A stretch of DNA of 35,777 bases from contig JAFWQE010000174.1 of the NCBI GenBank assembly GCA_017509155.1, forward strand, positions 1-35,777, in the 5' to 3' direction. Shown in pieces: positions 24,150 to 31,459 of the stretch; positions within the stretch are counted from its first letter, which is position 1; each line of letters opens with the position of its first letter. The DNA comes from Prevotella sp. (GTDB taxonomy: Bacteria > Bacteroidota > Bacteroidia > Bacteroidales > Bacteroidaceae). The translations under genes were made by a program, and so were the position numbers. A model generated the notes under the pieces. It saw nothing but the letters and a program-made list of their open reading frames with translations. It was not told where the DNA came from and ran no database searches.

Positions 24150-24998
24150 ATGGAACAGATCAAAGACTTTAGCGAACTGACGCAGCGGCTGATGACCCGC
24201 AAGCCCTGCAAGGTGGTGGCCATTGAAGCTATCGACGACCACTCGCGCGAAGCAATAGAGCGGGCCACAAGTGAGGGATGGGCTGACATCCAGGTGGTAC
24301 ATCTTGAAACGCCCGAGACATCGGCGCGCGAAGCCGTGCGCATGGTGAGGCGAGGCGAGGCGCAGGTGGTGATGAAGGGTATACTGAACACCGACGTGCT
24401 GCTGCGCGCCATCATCAACAAAGAGAACCGCGAAGAGGGACTGCTGCCCGTGGGCAACGTCCTTTCGCACGTCTCGGCCATGAAGATTCCCGGCCATCGC
24501 AAGCTGCTGTTCATGACCGACCCTGCCGTCATTCCCAACCCCACACTGGAACAGCGCATCGCGCAGATACGCTACAGCATCCGCCTCTGCGAGGCCTACG
24601 GCATCAACGCACCGCGCATTGCCCTCGTGCACTGCACCGAGAAGGTGTCGCCGAAATTCCCCATTACGCTCGACTATGAGCGGCTCGTGGAGATGTGTCG
24701 CGCCGGAGAGTTCGGCCAGGCCATCGTGGATGGACCCACCGATCTGAAGTGTGCCGTCGACAAGGAGTCTGCCGACATCAAGGGCATCAAGAGTCCGCTG
24801 GAGGGCGACGCCGACGTTCTCATCATGCCCGACATCGAGGCCGGCAACGTGTTCTACAAAGCCATCACGGCCTTCACCGACACCAAGCTGGCCGTGGGAC
24901 TGCAGGGCACCAGCTGCCCCGTGACGCTCACGTCGCGCAGCGACAGCGCCGAGACGAAGTACAACAGTCTGGCCATGGCATGCCTGCAAGTGGAATGA
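24150..24998 (+). CDS. ptb: Phosphate butyryltransferase-type acyltransferase
   Basis: 283-residue single-domain member of the phosphate acetyl/butyryl transferase family, exchanging CoA for phosphate on an acyl-CoA. The usual blocks are present: AQVVMKGILNTDVLLRAI (~72-89), FMTDPAVIPNPTLEQR (~117-132), ADVLIMPDIEAGNVFYKAI (~231-249) and SRSDSAETKYNSLA near the end. A longer frame beginning upstream runs through the repeat region and past the promoter, so the ATG at 24150 was chosen. buk follows 92 nt later. The pair converts butyryl- (or branched-chain acyl-) CoA to the free acid with ATP gain. Confidence 0.92.
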   Translation: MEQIKDFSELTQRLMTRKPCKVVAIEAIDDHSREAIERATSEGWADIQVVHLETPETSAREAVRMVRRGEAQVVMKGILNTDVLLRAIINKENREEGLLPVGNVLSHVSAMKIPGHRKLLFMTDPAVIPNPTLEQRIAQIRYSIRLCEAYGINAPRIALVHCTEKVSPKFPITLDYERLVEMCRAGEFGQAIVDGPTDLKCAVDKESADIKGIKSPLEGDADVLIMPDIEAGNVFYKAITAFTDTKLAVGLQGTSCPVTLTSRSDSAETKYNSLAMACLQVE

Positions 24999-25090
24999 GG
25001 CGAAGGCCATAAGACCCCACGTCCCCGCCAACGGCCAGAAGAAGGCGGCTGGCGGGAGAAGAAGAAACAACTAAAAATCCTATTTATATT

Positions 25091-26155
25091 ATGAAGATCT
25101 TAGCTATCAACCCAGGAATGGTTTCCACGAAGGTGGGCGTCTTCAACAACGAGGACCTGGAGTGGCACGCCACCCTGAACCATCCCTACGAAGAACTCTG
25201 TCAGTATCCTTTCATCATGGACGAGTTCGACTACCGCAAGCAGAAGCTCGTAGAGGCGCTCGAGAAAGAAGGATACAAGAAAGAAGACTTCCAGGTCGTA
25301 GTGGGCCGCGGCGGACTGGTGAAACCCATCGAGAGCGGTGTCTACGAACTGAACGACAAGGTGATTGAAGACACCAAGCATCCGCGCCTTCACCACGCCT
25401 GCAACCTGGGGTCGCTCATCGCACTGAGCATCGCCCGCGAGATTCCGGGATGCCACGCCTTCACGGTGGACCCGGGAGTGGTGGACGAGCTGGACGACGT
25501 GGCACGCATCACGGGTCTGCCGGAACTGCCCCACCAGACCATCTGGCACGCACTCAACCAGCGCGAGATTGCGAAGCGCTACTGTCGCGAGCACGGCGTG
25601 AAATATGAAGAGCAGGACCTCATCGTGTGCCACATGGGCAGCGGAGTGTCGTTCGGACTCCACAAGCACGGACGCACCGTGGAGTGCAACGACGCACTTA
25701 GCGGCGACGGACCCTTCAGCGTCTCAAGAGCCGGAATGCTGCCGTCGGTGCAGCTGGTGAAGCTCTGCTACAGCGGACAATACACCGAGGCCGAGATGCT
25801 CCGCAAGCTGAACGGACACAGCGGACTGACGGCCCACCTGGGAACCAACGACTGCATAGAGGTGGAACGCCGCATTGCCAACGGCGACAAGAAGGCGAAG
25901 CTGGTGTTCGACGCCATGATCTACCAGACGGCTCGCTATCTGGGCTCGCTCGCACCAGTGAACTGCGGAAAGGTCGATGCGATATTACTGACCGGCGCCA
26001 TTGCAAACAGCAAATACGTAACCGACGAACTGCGCCGCCGACTGGAGTATCTCGCTCCCGTATTCGTGTATCCTGGCGAAGACGAGCTCACCGCACTGGC
26101 ACACAACGCCTACCGCGCCATGACCGGACAGCAGGAAATCAAGGAGTACAAATAG
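25091..26155 (+). CDS. buk: Butyrate kinase
   Basis: 354 residues, ASKHA-fold acyl kinase making ATP from butyryl-phosphate. N-terminal phosphate loop ILAINPGMVSTKVGVFNNED (~3-22), catalytic region VCHMGSGVSFGLHKHGRTVECNDALSGDGPFSVSRAG (~178-215), and the adenine-binding block DAILLTGAIANSKYV (~296-310) are complete. Length matches the Buk family (~355), shorter than acetate kinases. With ptb directly upstream this is the classical two-step route. In Bacteroidales the natural substrates may be isobutyryl- or isovaleryl-phosphate from amino acid breakdown, which sequence alone cannot decide. Confidence 0.94.
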   Translation: MKILAINPGMVSTKVGVFNNEDLEWHATLNHPYEELCQYPFIMDEFDYRKQKLVEALEKEGYKKEDFQVVVGRGGLVKPIESGVYELNDKVIEDTKHPRLHHACNLGSLIALSIAREIPGCHAFTVDPGVVDELDDVARITGLPELPHQTIWHALNQREIAKRYCREHGVKYEEQDLIVCHMGSGVSFGLHKHGRTVECNDALSGDGPFSVSRAGMLPSVQLVKLCYSGQYTEAEMLRKLNGHSGLTAHLGTNDCIEVERRIANGDKKAKLVFDAMIYQTARYLGSLAPVNCGKVDAILLTGAIANSKYVTDELRRRLEYLAPVFVYPGEDELTALAHNAYRAMTGQQEIKEYK

Positions 26156-26194
26156 GGCATATATATAATAAGGTATACAAGTTTCGCAAACCCA

Positions 26195-26812
26195 CCCCCA
26201 GCCCCTCCCCAAGGGAGGGGGAAGCCACCAAGCCCCCGAGGGGGATGTAGAAAACTGAGCGCTCGACCTTGGTCGCTTTGCTTGCAAAGAACTGAGAGGT
26301 GAGAAGTGACAAGGGTAAGCCCCCCAAGCCCCCGAGGGGGATGTTTAAGTGAGAAGTGAGTGGTGACAAGGGTAAGCCCCCCAAGCCCCCGAGGGGGATG
26401 TTTAAGTGAGAAGTGAGTGGTGAGAAGTGACAAGGGTAAGCCCCCCAAGCCCCCGAGGGGGATGTTTAAGTGAGAAGTGAGTGGTGAGAAGTATCGTCCA
26501 CGCTCGAACTTGTTCGCTTTGCTTGCAAAGAACTCCTAAACTCCCAGACTCCTAAACTCCCAAAATAAGTGACAAGTGATAAGTGAGAGGTGACAAGTAT
26601 CGTCCACACTCCCAAACTCCTAAACTCCCAAACTCCAATAGGTAACAAGTGAGAGGTGACAAGTATCGTCCACGCTCGACCTCTGGTCGCTCTGCTTGCA
26701 GAGAACTCCCAGACTCCTAAACTCCCAAACTCCAATAGGTAACAAGTGAGAGGTGATACGTATCGTCCACACTCCCAAACTCCCACACTCCAGACCGGTT
26801 TAGAACTCCTGA
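26195..26812. repeat. Mosaic of short interspersed repeats
   Basis: A 600-bp non-coding patchwork. Part 1 (26195-26464): four copies of AAGCCCCCGAGGGGGATG, the last three preceded by GTGAGAAGTGA-type runs, in units of about 58-64 bp. Part 2: three copies of CGCTCGA..GTTCGCT/GGTCGCT followed by TTGCTTGCAAAGAACT or a close variant (about 26260, 26501, 26673), each with small internal palindromes. Part 3: four TATCGTCC cores (26493, 26598, 26664, 26761), each preceded by GTGAGAGGTGACAAG-like sequence and followed by 8-bp units (CAAACTCC, TAAACTCC) either at once or after a Part 2 copy. No gene is supported. Confidence 0.85.
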
Positions 26813-26828
26813 AAGTCAAGAAAGATAT

Positions 26829-27923
26829 ATGAACAAGAGGTTTTTTGCCCTACTCATTGTGCTGCTGCCCCTGTTGGCAATGGCGCAGGAGACGGTGGAG
26901 ATGTCAGTGTCGGGGACCGCGCCTGCCGACGTCAAGGTGGTCCTGATGCAACGCCATGGCGCCAGGAGCATCATGGACAGTATCGTCGTGACCAATGGGA
27001 AATGGAGCTACAATGGCACCATCGACAGGAACACATTCATGCAGCTGCGCACCGAGACCAACCAGGGTGGGCAGGCTGTCTACATGATTGCCGACGGGAC
27101 ACCCGTCACGGCAGACATGAACGACGGCACCGTGACAGGCTCCATCCTGACCGTGCGCTACAATGAGATATGCCGACAGCTCGACGACCTCGACGACGAA
27201 GCCTACCGCCTTTACGACAAATACCAGCCAAAGGCCACTGCCAGCGACAGCGAGATGCGGCAGGCAATGAAACAGCTGGAGAGCGCCATGGACGGCATCA
27301 GACAGCGTGGCGACAGCATCATTCTGGAGGCCATCTGGAAGAACCAGGACAACATGATTCCCGCTGCCTTCATCGCGCAGATGTGCCACGACATGGACTA
27401 CGAGACGCTGAAAGCCGTCATCGACCCCACAAAAGACTACTACCACCACATCGCCATGGACCAGCCCAAGCGCGTGCTCGCCGGACTGGAGAAGCGGCAT
27501 CCCGGACTCTCGTTCACCAATCTCACCATGAACGACCCATCGGGCAGTCCGCGCAGCCTGAGCGAATGGTGCGGAAGGGGCAACTACGTGCTCATCGACT
27601 TCTGGGCAAGCTGGTGCGGACCATGCCGGCATGAGATGCCCAACGTCGTGGCTGCCTACAAGAAATACCACGCAAAAGGATTCGGAGTGGTGGGCGTTTC
27701 GCTCGACAACAACCTCGAGAACTGGAAACGCGCCATCGTCGATGTGGGAATGGAATGGCCCAATATCTCCGACCTGAAAGGATGGAAGTCATTGGCCGCC
27801 TCCACCTATGGACTCATGGCCATACCCGCCAACATACTTCTCGACGGCCAGGGAACCATCATAGCCATAGACCTGCGCGGAGAGGCTCTCGCCAGCAAGC
27901 TGCGCGAAATCTATGGCTACTGA
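26829..27923 (+). CDS. TlpA-like thioredoxin-fold protein with N-terminal DUF4369-like domain
   Basis: 364 residues. A signal peptide (FFALLIVLLPLLAMAQ) directs it to the periplasm. Residues ~22-110 form a beta-rich domain of the kind often labelled DUF4369, and ~110-225 are helical. The C-terminal thioredoxin domain (~230-364) has the redox motif WCGPC (Cys263 and Cys266), followed by KGFGVVGVSLDNNLENWK and the cis-Pro loop MAIPANILLD. It should act as a periplasmic disulfide reductase or oxidase; its client is unknown. It stands alone after the repeat mosaic, and no clean TAnnTTTG promoter was found just upstream. Confidence 0.88.
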   Translation: MNKRFFALLIVLLPLLAMAQETVEMSVSGTAPADVKVVLMQRHGARSIMDSIVVTNGKWSYNGTIDRNTFMQLRTETNQGGQAVYMIADGTPVTADMNDGTVTGSILTVRYNEICRQLDDLDDEAYRLYDKYQPKATASDSEMRQAMKQLESAMDGIRQRGDSIILEAIWKNQDNMIPAAFIAQMCHDMDYETLKAVIDPTKDYYHHIAMDQPKRVLAGLEKRHPGLSFTNLTMNDPSGSPRSLSEWCGRGNYVLIDFWASWCGPCRHEMPNVVAAYKKYHAKGFGVVGVSLDNNLENWKRAIVDVGMEWPNISDLKGWKSLAASTYGLMAIPANILLDGQGTIIAIDLRGEALASKLREIYGY

Positions 27924-27934
27924 GAATGAAGGCC

Positions 27935-28246
27935 TCAGCGCTTGTCCTGAACGCCGTATTTCATCCACTCCTCCTGCAGGAAGTTCACCTTGATGACCTT
28001 CTTCTTGTCCACATACGAGCGCTTCACGTCGGCTAAGATTCCGTTCATGTGCTTCACCTTCTGCGACAGGTCGGCACGGATGGCATCGCACTCTTCGTTG
28101 ATCTTAGCCAGTTCATCGAGGTCTTTCTCCATTCTGCGGAGGTCGTCTTCACTGATGCCGCGTGCCGTCAGCTCCGCCAGATGATGGCGGAAACCTTCAA
28201 TCAGCGTGCGGCTTTTGTCGATTTGAAGTTGAATTGTCTTTGACAT
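27935..28246 (-). CDS. Small coiled-coil protein of unknown function
   Basis: 103 residues, strongly charged and predicted almost wholly helical (ISEDDLRRMEKDLDELAKINEECDAIRADLSQKVKHM). No signal peptide or membrane segment. I recognise no family. It is convergent with the TlpA-like gene (stops 11 bp apart) and has its own -7 element (TAACTTTG) 32 nt upstream of the ATG, which supports it being real. Cytoplasmic oligomer or small structural protein is possible. Confidence 0.65.
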   Translation of the reverse strand: MSKTIQLQIDKSRTLIEGFRHHLAELTARGISEDDLRRMEKDLDELAKINEECDAIRADLSQKVKHMNGILADVKRSYVDKKKVIKVNFLQEEWMKYGVQDKR

Positions 28247-28278
28247 AAATGATTTTGTTTAGGGTTCTTTGATCTTTG

Positions 28279-28286
28279 CAAAGTTA
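28279..28286 (-). promoter_or_regulatory. -7 element of the coiled-coil gene
   Basis: Minus strand TAACTTTG, a perfect TAnnTTTG, 32 nt upstream of the ATG. Confidence 0.6.
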
Positions 28287-28494
28287 CGAAAAAAAAGCTT
28301 CTTTCGATTTCATCAATAGCCATTCTTTTAGGTATTTTTAAACGATAATGCCACCTATACGCAAGGTTTTTTAAGGTTTGGACGCACTTTTCCGACACCT
28401 CCAAGCACAGGAAAAGGAGCCGCCGGAAAAAACAAATTGCTATTTCTTTTAAAAAATATTGAAACAGAATGATGGCCATTTCGAAAAAATAACG

Positions 28495-28502
28495 TATCTT
28501 TG
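28495..28502 (+). promoter_or_regulatory. -7 element of trmD
   Basis: TATCTTTG, only 8 nt before the trmD ATG at 28511, so the mRNA should have an extremely short leader or be nearly leaderless. Confidence 0.6.
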
Positions 28503-28510
28503 TCATCGAA

Positions 28511-29194
28511 ATGAGAATAGACATCATTACCGTGCTTCCCGAAATGCTGGAGGGGTTTGTCCACGAATCCATTCTGGCAAGGGCTGAGAAGAAAGGACTG
28601 GCAGAGATTCATCTGCACAACCTGCGCGACTACACGCTCGACAAATGGCGCCGCGTGGACGATTATCCATACGGGGGCTTTGCCGGCATGGTGATGCAGA
28701 TAGAACCCATTGACCGCTGCATCTCTGCCCTGAAGGCTGAAAGAGACTACGACGAGGTCATCTTCACGTCGCCCGACGGCGAGCAGTTCAACCAGCATGT
28801 GGCCAACGACCTGTCGCTGCTCAACAACATCATCATTTTGTGCGGGCACTACAAGGGCATCGACCAACGGATACGCGACCACCTCATCACACGTGAGATA
28901 TCCATCGGCGACTACGTGCTGACGGGTGGCGAACTGGCTGCAGCGGTCATGGCGGACGCCATCGTGCGCATCATTCCCGGCGTGGTGGGTGACGAGCAGA
29001 GTGCGCTCTCCGACTGCTTCCAGGACGACCTGCTGGCAGCTCCTATCTACACAAGGCCCGCGGAATACAAAGGATGGCGCGTGCCCGACATCCTGCTCAG
29101 CGGCCACGAGGCGAAGATCAAGGAGTGGGAACTGGAGCAGGCCATGGAAAGGACGCGCAGACTGCGCCCCGATTTGCTGAAAACAAACAAATAA
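28511..29194 (+). CDS. trmD: tRNA (guanine-N1-)-methyltransferase
   Basis: 227 residues. It methylates G37 next to the anticodon using S-adenosylmethionine, preventing frameshifts. The SPOUT knot region is clear: [11 protein letters not shown] (~117-127) and [29 protein letters not shown] (~136-164), followed by the catalytic Asp region [32 protein letters not shown]. The N-terminus [13 protein letters not shown] is usual. It heads a plus-strand cluster with three small membrane-protein genes; the customary ribosomal partners rimM, rplS and rpsP are not here, which is common in Bacteroidetes. Confidence 0.96.
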   Translation: MRIDIITVLPEMLEGFVHESILARAEKKGLAEIHLHNLRDYTLDKWRRVDDYPYGGFAGMVMQIEPIDRCISALKAERDYDEVIFTSPDGEQFNQHVANDLSLLNNIIILCGHYKGIDQRIRDHLITREISIGDYVLTGGELAAAVMADAIVRIIPGVVGDEQSALSDCFQDDLLAAPIYTRPAEYKGWRVPDILLSGHEAKIKEWELEQAMERTRRLRPDLLKTNK

Positions 29195-29219
29195 GTATAA
29201 ACCTCTAAAAATCAACAAC

Positions 29220-29702
29220 ATGGACAACAATCCTAACGGACAGGGCTACACGCCCCAGAACAACGGCCAGTATGGCCAGGGTTACAACCCGCAACAGCCT
29301 CAGCAAGGCTACAACCCGCAGCGCCCGCAACAGGGCTACAACCCACAGCAGCCGCAGGGCTACAACCCGCAACAGGGCTACAATCCGCAGCAAGCCTACG
29401 GACAGCAGCAGGCTTACGGACAACAGCGCAACACCATGCCGCCCATGAAGCCCAACAACAACCTCATCCTCGCCATCTTCACTACCCTTTGCTGCTGCCT
29501 TCCCTTGGGCATCTATGCCATCATTAAGGCTACAAAGGTGGACAGCCTCTACAACACCGGCCAGTATCAGGCTGCCATGGCTGAAGCCGCAGAAGCCAAG
29601 AAATGGAGCTTCATCGGCATTGGAGTGGGTCTGGTCATTCAGATCATCTACATGGCATTTTACGGCTTCGCCATCGCCAAGGGCTACATGGATTCGATGT
29701 AA
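29220..29702 (+). CDS. CD225/dispanin-like membrane protein with Gln-rich repeats
   Basis: 160 residues. The N-terminal ~75 residues are low complexity, with about five copies of QQGYNPQQP-like units and then AYGQQQ repeats. The C-terminal half has two membrane helices (LILAIFTTLCCCLPLGIYAIIKA and IGIGVGLVIQIIYMAFYGFAI) separated by a charged stretch DSLYNTGQYQAAMAEAAEAKKW. The CCCLPLG junction and the intervening helix match bacterial CD225 proteins. Function is unknown; the Gln/Tyr/Pro repeats suggest a disordered tail. The repeat number may vary by slippage. Confidence 0.82.
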   Translation: MDNNPNGQGYTPQNNGQYGQGYNPQQPQQGYNPQRPQQGYNPQQPQGYNPQQGYNPQQAYGQQQAYGQQRNTMPPMKPNNNLILAIFTTLCCCLPLGIYAIIKATKVDSLYNTGQYQAAMAEAAEAKKWSFIGIGVGLVIQIIYMAFYGFAIAKGYMDSM

Positions 29703-29708
29703 CCGGAG

Positions 29709-30077
29709 TTGAAAAAGATTGCCATCGGCCTGTTATTGCTCGCTGCGCTGGCACTGCTCTTGCTGGTAGACCCCGCAGAGAGCGTGTGGATGCCCAAATG
29801 CCCGTTCAAGCTGCTGACCGGACTGCAGTGTCCGGGCTGTGGCGGACAACGTGCCGTGCATGCCTTGCTGCATGGCGATGTGGTGGGAGCGCTGCGCTAC
29901 AACTGGTTTCTCATCTACGCCGCTCCCTATCTTCTGCTGCTCATCGTTGAAAGGTTCTTCCTCCGAGGCGATTGGCAGCAGAAGGTACAACGTTTTGCCG
30001 AGAACAGACATGTGGTGATGTTCTACGTGGTGAGCTATTGCGTGTGGCTGGTAGCGAGGAATATCCTGCACATCTGA
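29709..30077 (+). CDS. DUF2752 membrane protein
   Basis: 122 residues, starting at a TTG (29709) since no ATG precedes the first membrane helix KIAIGLLLLAALALLLLV. The diagnostic motif CPFKLLTGLQCPGCGGQRA (~31-49) is that of DUF2752, with four Cys in two pairs that could bind metal or redox partners. Two more helices follow (NWFLIYAAPYLLLLIV and VMFYVVSYCVWLVARNI). It is in the same frame as the CD225 gene, separated only by TAA and two codons. An internal ATG (Met28) would remove the first helix. Function unknown. Confidence 0.82.
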   Translation: MKKIAIGLLLLAALALLLLVDPAESVWMPKCPFKLLTGLQCPGCGGQRAVHALLHGDVVGALRYNWFLIYAAPYLLLLIVERFFLRGDWQQKVQRFAENRHVVMFYVVSYCVWLVARNILHI

Positions 30078-30127
30078 ACGACGTGATAGCCACACGGACA
30101 GAACACATAAAAAAGAAAAAGAAAGAT

Positions 30128-30469
30128 ATGGACGAACAAAGAATCAACCAGATGCTTATGGCCTACGCAGACAAACTGCCCCCCATGAGCATAGAATCGC
30201 TGAAGAGCCGCATCCTCTACAGTCGCCTTGACGAGAACTCCCTTCAGATTCTGCTGATGCAGATGAAAGACCCAACCATCGCGCTCATCCTCTCCATCCT
30301 GACCGGAACGCTGGGCGTAGACCGGTTCTTCATCGGCGACATCGGCATGGGCATAGGCAAGTTGCTCACGGGCGGCGGCTGCGGAATATGGTGGCTCATC
30401 GACATCTTCCTGATTATGGACGCCACGCGCCAGAAGAATCTCGAGATGCTGATGATGCGTCTGGCCTAA
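30128..30469 (+). CDS. TM2-domain protein
   Basis: 113 residues. A soluble N-terminus (~1-50) precedes a TM2 domain: helix ALILSILTGTLGVDRFFIGDI with the usual GxDRFYxG-like turn, then GMGIGKLLTGGGCGIWWLIDIFLIM. The typical short DRF turn and Trp-rich second helix are present. TM2 proteins are widespread and of unknown function. The ATG at 30128 is preceded by AAGAAAG. It ends 4 bp inside the stop of the convergent patatin gene (30466-30469). Together with CD225 and DUF2752 it forms a row of small membrane proteins, probably transcribed with trmD. Confidence 0.82.
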   Translation: MDEQRINQMLMAYADKLPPMSIESLKSRILYSRLDENSLQILLMQMKDPTIALILSILTGTLGVDRFFIGDIGMGIGKLLTGGGCGIWWLIDIFLIMDATRQKNLEMLMMRLA

Positions 30470-31317
30470 TCGCTGGCCAGATGTTCGCGGCAGAAGCGCT
30501 CACCCAGCGCCAGTCCTTCCTCGTAGAGCCGCTCCAGTTTCTCCACGTCTTTTTCCATCCTGTCCACTTCGAGTGGTCGCTCAGGACGGATGCAGACGAT
30601 TTTCCCTTCATCCTCCATCTGCTCAATCATCTGTAGCTGCTGGTTGTAGACCTCGCAACGATGGCTCAATGCCACACGCAGACGGGGATAGTTCTTATAG
30701 ATGAAGGGAGGGGTCTTGTGGTCTTGCTCACTCGACCTGTAGCCACGGTTGCGCGTGGCCACCACCACGTTCAGCTCATGCCCTTTCTCTATGGCGCGCA
30801 TCAAGGGGATGCTGTCCACGATACCGCCATCGAGCATGGGCTCTCCGTCCACTTCCACAATCTTGCTTACGAAGGGAAGCGAACTGCTGGCCTTCACGAT
30901 GTCGAGCGCGCGCTGCTTGTCGTGTTTCTCAGAGAGGTAGCATGCCTGGCCGGTCCTGCAGTTGGTGGTCACCATTTCAAACTCTGCCGGATTGTCGGCA
31001 TAGGCATCCCAGTCGAAGGGCAGCAGCTTGTTGGGGAAGTCGTCGTAGAGCAGCTTCTGGTCGAAGATGCTGCCCTGCGTGACCAGATGACGCAACCCGA
31101 TATACTTGTATTTGGCCAGAAGGTCGATGTTTGACAGACGTGCACGCCTGATCTGACGACTGATGTAGGACATGCCATTGCAGGCACCGGCCGAGACAGC
31201 CACCACATAACGGAACCAAAGGTCGTTGCGCATGAACGCATCGAGCACTCCGCTGGTGAACACGCCACGCATGCCGCCACCTTCCAACACAAGACCTGTA
31301 TTACGGTTGATTTTCAT
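30466..31317 (-). CDS. Patatin-like phospholipase
   Basis: 283 residues from the ATG at 31317 (MKINRNTGLVLEGGGMRGV). An upstream ATG at 31374 overlaps the promoter and would add 19 poorly fitting residues. The family features are all seen: the Gly-rich oxyanion motif GGGMRG (~13-18), nucleophile Ser42 in AVSAGACNG, and the catalytic Asp in MLDGGIVDSIPL. The catalytic pair is Ser-Asp, hydrolysing acyl esters of phospholipids. No signal peptide, so action is likely cytoplasmic or at the inner membrane (E. coli YjjU/RssA-like). Its start codon is 143 bp from the divergent pepP start, and it converges on the TM2 gene. Confidence 0.9.
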   Translation of the reverse strand: MKINRNTGLVLEGGGMRGVFTSGVLDAFMRNDLWFRYVVAVSAGACNGMSYISRQIRRARLSNIDLLAKYKYIGLRHLVTQGSIFDQKLLYDDFPNKLLPFDWDAYADNPAEFEMVTTNCRTGQACYLSEKHDKQRALDIVKASSSLPFVSKIVEVDGEPMLDGGIVDSIPLMRAIEKGHELNVVVATRNRGYRSSEQDHKTPPFIYKNYPRLRVALSHRCEVYNQQLQMIEQMEDEGKIVCIRPERPLEVDRMEKDVEKLERLYEEGLALGERFCREHLASD

Positions 31318-31362
31318 TCTTATACTCGCTATCTGATGCTTCAAAAAGCCTGATTTGAAGTG

Positions 31363-31370
31363 CAAAGTTA
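31363..31370 (-). promoter_or_regulatory. -7 element of the patatin gene
   Basis: Minus strand TAACTTTG, 45 nt upstream of the chosen ATG. This supports the start at 31317 rather than 31374. Confidence 0.6.
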
Positions 31371-31423
31371 ACATTTTTCATTTAATTATCATTTCATTTC
31401 GCTGTATTATCAATATAAATGCG

Positions 31424-31431
31424 TATCTTTG
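31424..31431 (+). promoter_or_regulatory. -7 element of pepP
   Basis: TATCTTTG, 28 nt upstream of the ATG at 31460. Confidence 0.6.
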
Positions 31432-31459
31432 CAACAATTATACGACATTTAGAACAATT

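Noticed and set aside
26110..26448. Repeat-encoded minus-strand proteins rich in HPPRGLGG
   Set aside because: They are translations of the GC-rich tandem repeat, with no start context or family.
31318..31374. Longer start for the patatin-like protein
   Set aside because: The upstream ATG lies at the -7 promoter element and adds residues not seen in the family.
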